64,000 nucleotides of DNA from Boothiomyces macroporosus (Eukaryota > Chytridiomycota > Chytridiomycetes > Rhizophydiales > Terramycetaceae), in the NCBI GenBank assembly GCA_027604185.1, contig JADGKB010000011.1, positions 62,001 to 126,000 of the forward strand, read 5' to 3'. The notes under the pieces were generated by a model that worked only from the letters and a program-made list of their open reading frames with translations, was not told where the DNA came from and searched no databases. This document shows positions 62,330-64,000 of this stretch, one piece after another. Each line of letters starts with the position of its first letter. The stretch's first letter is position 1. The position numbers were made by a program, and so were the translations under genes.

Positions 62330-62978
62330 CTACGATGTTTCATTCTCCTTTTCTTCATGGAAATTTAAATCTTTTCTATAATTTGAGCCACAACGGATTG
62401 GAACTCCTTGAATGAGGAAAGATCTTGATAGCTGCGTAAGCGACAGTATTCCAGGATACGACTGCGGTGGGAAAACTTGAAAAGGTTTGGTTTCTAGGTA
62501 GATTGACTGGCCACTACGATTAAAACAGCTTACGTTTGCAAGTTGCCAATATTACAGCATAGTTTAAAGTCGCCCTGAATTCTTACAGCCAATTCAGGAA
62601 ATACAAAGAATATTTGTAATTCGTTCGACTTCATATCGTTCAATAGAACGCCGGTAGTGACAGTCTGGCCCAATAGAACGGATTTAATAGAAGTACTATG
62701 GGTTTTATGCCCAATAGTTTTTGAAAAACAAATTAGCCCATTATGCGTCCCGTCTTCAGCGTCAAGGATAGTGGTATTACAAATAAACTCAAATGGTTGA
62801 TAATTTCTACGTTAATATTACCGTACTTTGCAGGTTTTGGAAGAAGCAATTGAATAATAAGCGGTGGATCGCTAAGTTAATGAAAACAGTACAGCATTCT
62901 GCGTGATACGGTGTCACCAAGTCCACACATTCTCCCTCTTGAGGGTTGCTGTCTTATGATTGCTGAGAAGTCTTCCAT
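62330..62978 (-). CDS. Velvet-domain transcription regulator, hidden by three micro-introns
   Basis: Exons: 62978-62893, 62871-62827, 62806-62534, 62513-62330 (195 aa); introns are 21, 20 and 20 nt. The sum is 588 bases, a whole number of codons. The full velvet domain reads in order: FSAIIRQQPSRGRMCGLGD, SRRMLDPPLIIQLLLPKPAK, FEFICNTTILDAEDG, SVLLGQTVTTGVLLNDM, QIFFVFPELAVRIQGDFKLC, then the closing KPFQVFPPQSYPGILSLTQL and SRSFLIQGVPIRCG. Velvet proteins are fungal DNA-binding regulators of development and secondary metabolism with an NF-kappaB-like fold. No single frame here passes 91 codons, so frame-based gene finding misses it. It is a nearly bare domain with a short acidic tail. Confidence 0.92.
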
Positions 62979-63862
62979 AAACAATTTGTTAAGGTTTTCC
63001 AACGATTGTCACGCAAGGAGGAGCGCCACAACTTCACCACCGAAATGCGATTGGTATAATTTTGTGAAAACTGAAGCCAGCTTGTTCAAAATTTATGCAA
63101 ATATTCTTTGAAAAACAGTGCTCTATATTTTGGAATTTGCCCGGTAATTTTTTGCAGAGTTTACAGATGACGGAGTAACTTCCACCTAGCCCTAGCCCTA
63201 GCCTTCTCATTCCGTTCCCTTGAAAAAACATTCCGATGTCAAGGTGTTTCAAGGAAATAAAATCGACCCTGAGGAATAAACAAATTACAATGGAATAACT
63301 AGCGCAAGCAGTTATAACATGATGCCCCAATGGTTAATCAGTCATATTTGGCGTCAAAAGCACTGCTGCTTTTCAAGAATGTCTTTCGTTGTATTACATA
63401 ATGATTTGACGACTAGCCGCATTTCCAATGCGGAACTCTTTATGGAAGGTATGGAGCGATTGGCTTGTGGAAATATTCAATAAAGGCAATGGATAAAATT
63501 CATGCACAAGGGAAAAACTATTTCATTCCTGATCCTGAACTAACCTTGGAAACTTTGAAATTTTCCTCCTTTGCACTTTTGCTGTACACTTTATGGTTAC
63601 GGATAAACAATTACACAATATCAACCGCCATAGCCCCGCATGCATTGTAGTTGAAATCCTCCTTTGCGATGACATTATTGAAAGTTTGGTTTATAAAATG
63701 CGAATTGGAACCTGAATCACTAAAAGCGATTCAACCAATTTACACAAAAAAGAGATATCAATTTATCAAAATTATCGGATTGCACATACCAACAGTTTGA
63801 AATATTGATTCTGCAACTGGTTCTTAAAAAGTCATTTTTCACCTTCCTTCTAACTTTGCATC
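62979..63862. other. Region upstream of velvet with unresolved coding fragments
   Basis: 884 bases. On the minus strand a 98-codon frame without an ATG start (63330-63034) contains Cys pairs (VICKLCKKLPGK). On the plus strand three short protein-like pieces lie in succession (ATG at 63379, MSFVVLHNDLTTSRISNAEL; about 63490-63645, AQGKNYFIPDPELTLETLKF; ATG at 63669, MTLLKVWFIKCELEPESLKA). They may be exons of one gene, but I could not chain them with consensus introns. A short GGGCTA array (63186-63204) is also present. Confidence 0.35.
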
Positions 63863-64000
63863 ATGAAATTCAAACTAAAAAAATTCCAAAATTTCCAACA
63901 GCGGTTTAACAGCGACTGGATTCCATTCAAATTATCCGAACCAAACGACTTGTACATTTTACTCTCTTCACCGGTTATAAAGAAGGCATTTAATGATAAA
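63863..64000 (+). CDS. N-terminal fragment of an unrecognised gene, cut by window edge
   Basis: An ATG opens 46 codons to the right edge: MKFKLKKFQNFQQRFNSDWI, then PFKLSEPNDLYILLSSPVIK. A basic, Phe/Gln-rich start with no signal peptide. The reading frame looks natural but is too short to assign. Confidence 0.5.
   Translation, partial: MKFKLKKFQNFQQRFNSDWIPFKLSEPNDLYILLSSPVIKKAFNDK

Noticed and set aside
63186..63204. Telomere-like repeat
   Set aside because: Only about three GGGCTA units. The contig continues on both sides with genes, and the usual fungal motif is TTAGGG.
1..64000. tRNA, rRNA, transposons
   Set aside because: I looked for B-box-like strings, reverse transcriptase, transposase and long terminal or inverted repeats and found none that I could support; a covariance-model search would be decisive.

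Overview
The window is nuclear DNA of a compact, AT-rich eukaryotic genome. It carries about 45 protein genes on both strands, mostly separated by tens to a few hundred bases, and no tRNA, rRNA or mobile element that I can recognise. The gene set points to the fungal lineage, and within it to a flagellated (zoosporic) or closely allied group. Fungal markers are a velvet-domain regulator, PEX8, a Pho80/Pcl-type cyclin, homoserine O-acetyltransferase and Rmd5. A CCP5-type tubulin carboxypeptidase, a class C GPCR and a p80-like copper transporter are features expected outside the Dikarya. The species cannot be named from the sequence.

The main discovery is the intron system. Rebuilding reading frames by eye required 89 spliceosomal introns, all 18-25 nt long and most of them 19-22 nt. 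They begin with GT (nearly always GTA), carry a YTRAY-like branch site 3-5 nt before the 3' end, and normally end in AG. Summed exon lengths are divisible by three in every complete gene. Two introns, in seipin and in PEX8, appear to end in TG after the same AAY-TTTG context. Two are 21 nt and stop-free, so they masquerade as coding sequence; one of them splits the catalytic Asp codon of an amylase. One complete gene, the velvet regulator at 62330-62978, has no long open frame until its three micro-introns are removed.

Layout: 0-9.6 kb holds IMPDH (partial), Misato, a GNAT acetyltransferase, peroxisomal dienoyl-CoA isomerase, a PAP2 phosphatase, an NTF2-like protein, a Ctr copper transporter, the mRNA capping enzyme, Rpp29/Pop4 and seipin. 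9.6-16.6 kb is a tandem array of three secreted alpha-amylases with one, two and one C-terminal starch-binding modules. 17-20.4 kb encodes a class C GPCR with a bacterial UrtA-like ligand domain. 20-26 kb holds an unknown gene, RMD5 and a cluster of five SKP1-family genes. 26-36 kb holds an Na+/H+ antiporter, an unknown membrane protein, a Pcl-like cyclin, TAN1, a Q-rich coiled-coil protein, ACOT9, a universal stress protein and MET2.

36-46 kb holds a small secreted protein, CCP5, a CDKN3-like phosphatase, TIM50, PEX8 and an UNC93-like transporter. 46-56 kb holds RING, SET and zinc-finger proteins, PDK/BCKDK, a seven-intron epimerase, an eight-intron YchF-type GTPase and a coiled-coil protein. 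56-64 kb holds a WD40 protein, a cytochrome b561-like protein, a single PQ-loop protein, TAPT1, the velvet regulator and a partial gene at the right edge.

Functional groupings are modest: starch digestion (the three amylases), peroxisomes (dienoyl-CoA isomerase and PEX8, both with PTS1-like tails), RNA processing (capping enzyme, POP4, TAN1) and ubiquitin ligases (RMD5, five SKP1 genes, a RING protein). Otherwise neighbours look unrelated. Spacing is extreme in places: 44 bp separate two divergent start codons at 38.5 kb, and two convergent coding regions overlap by 48 bp at 39.4 kb.
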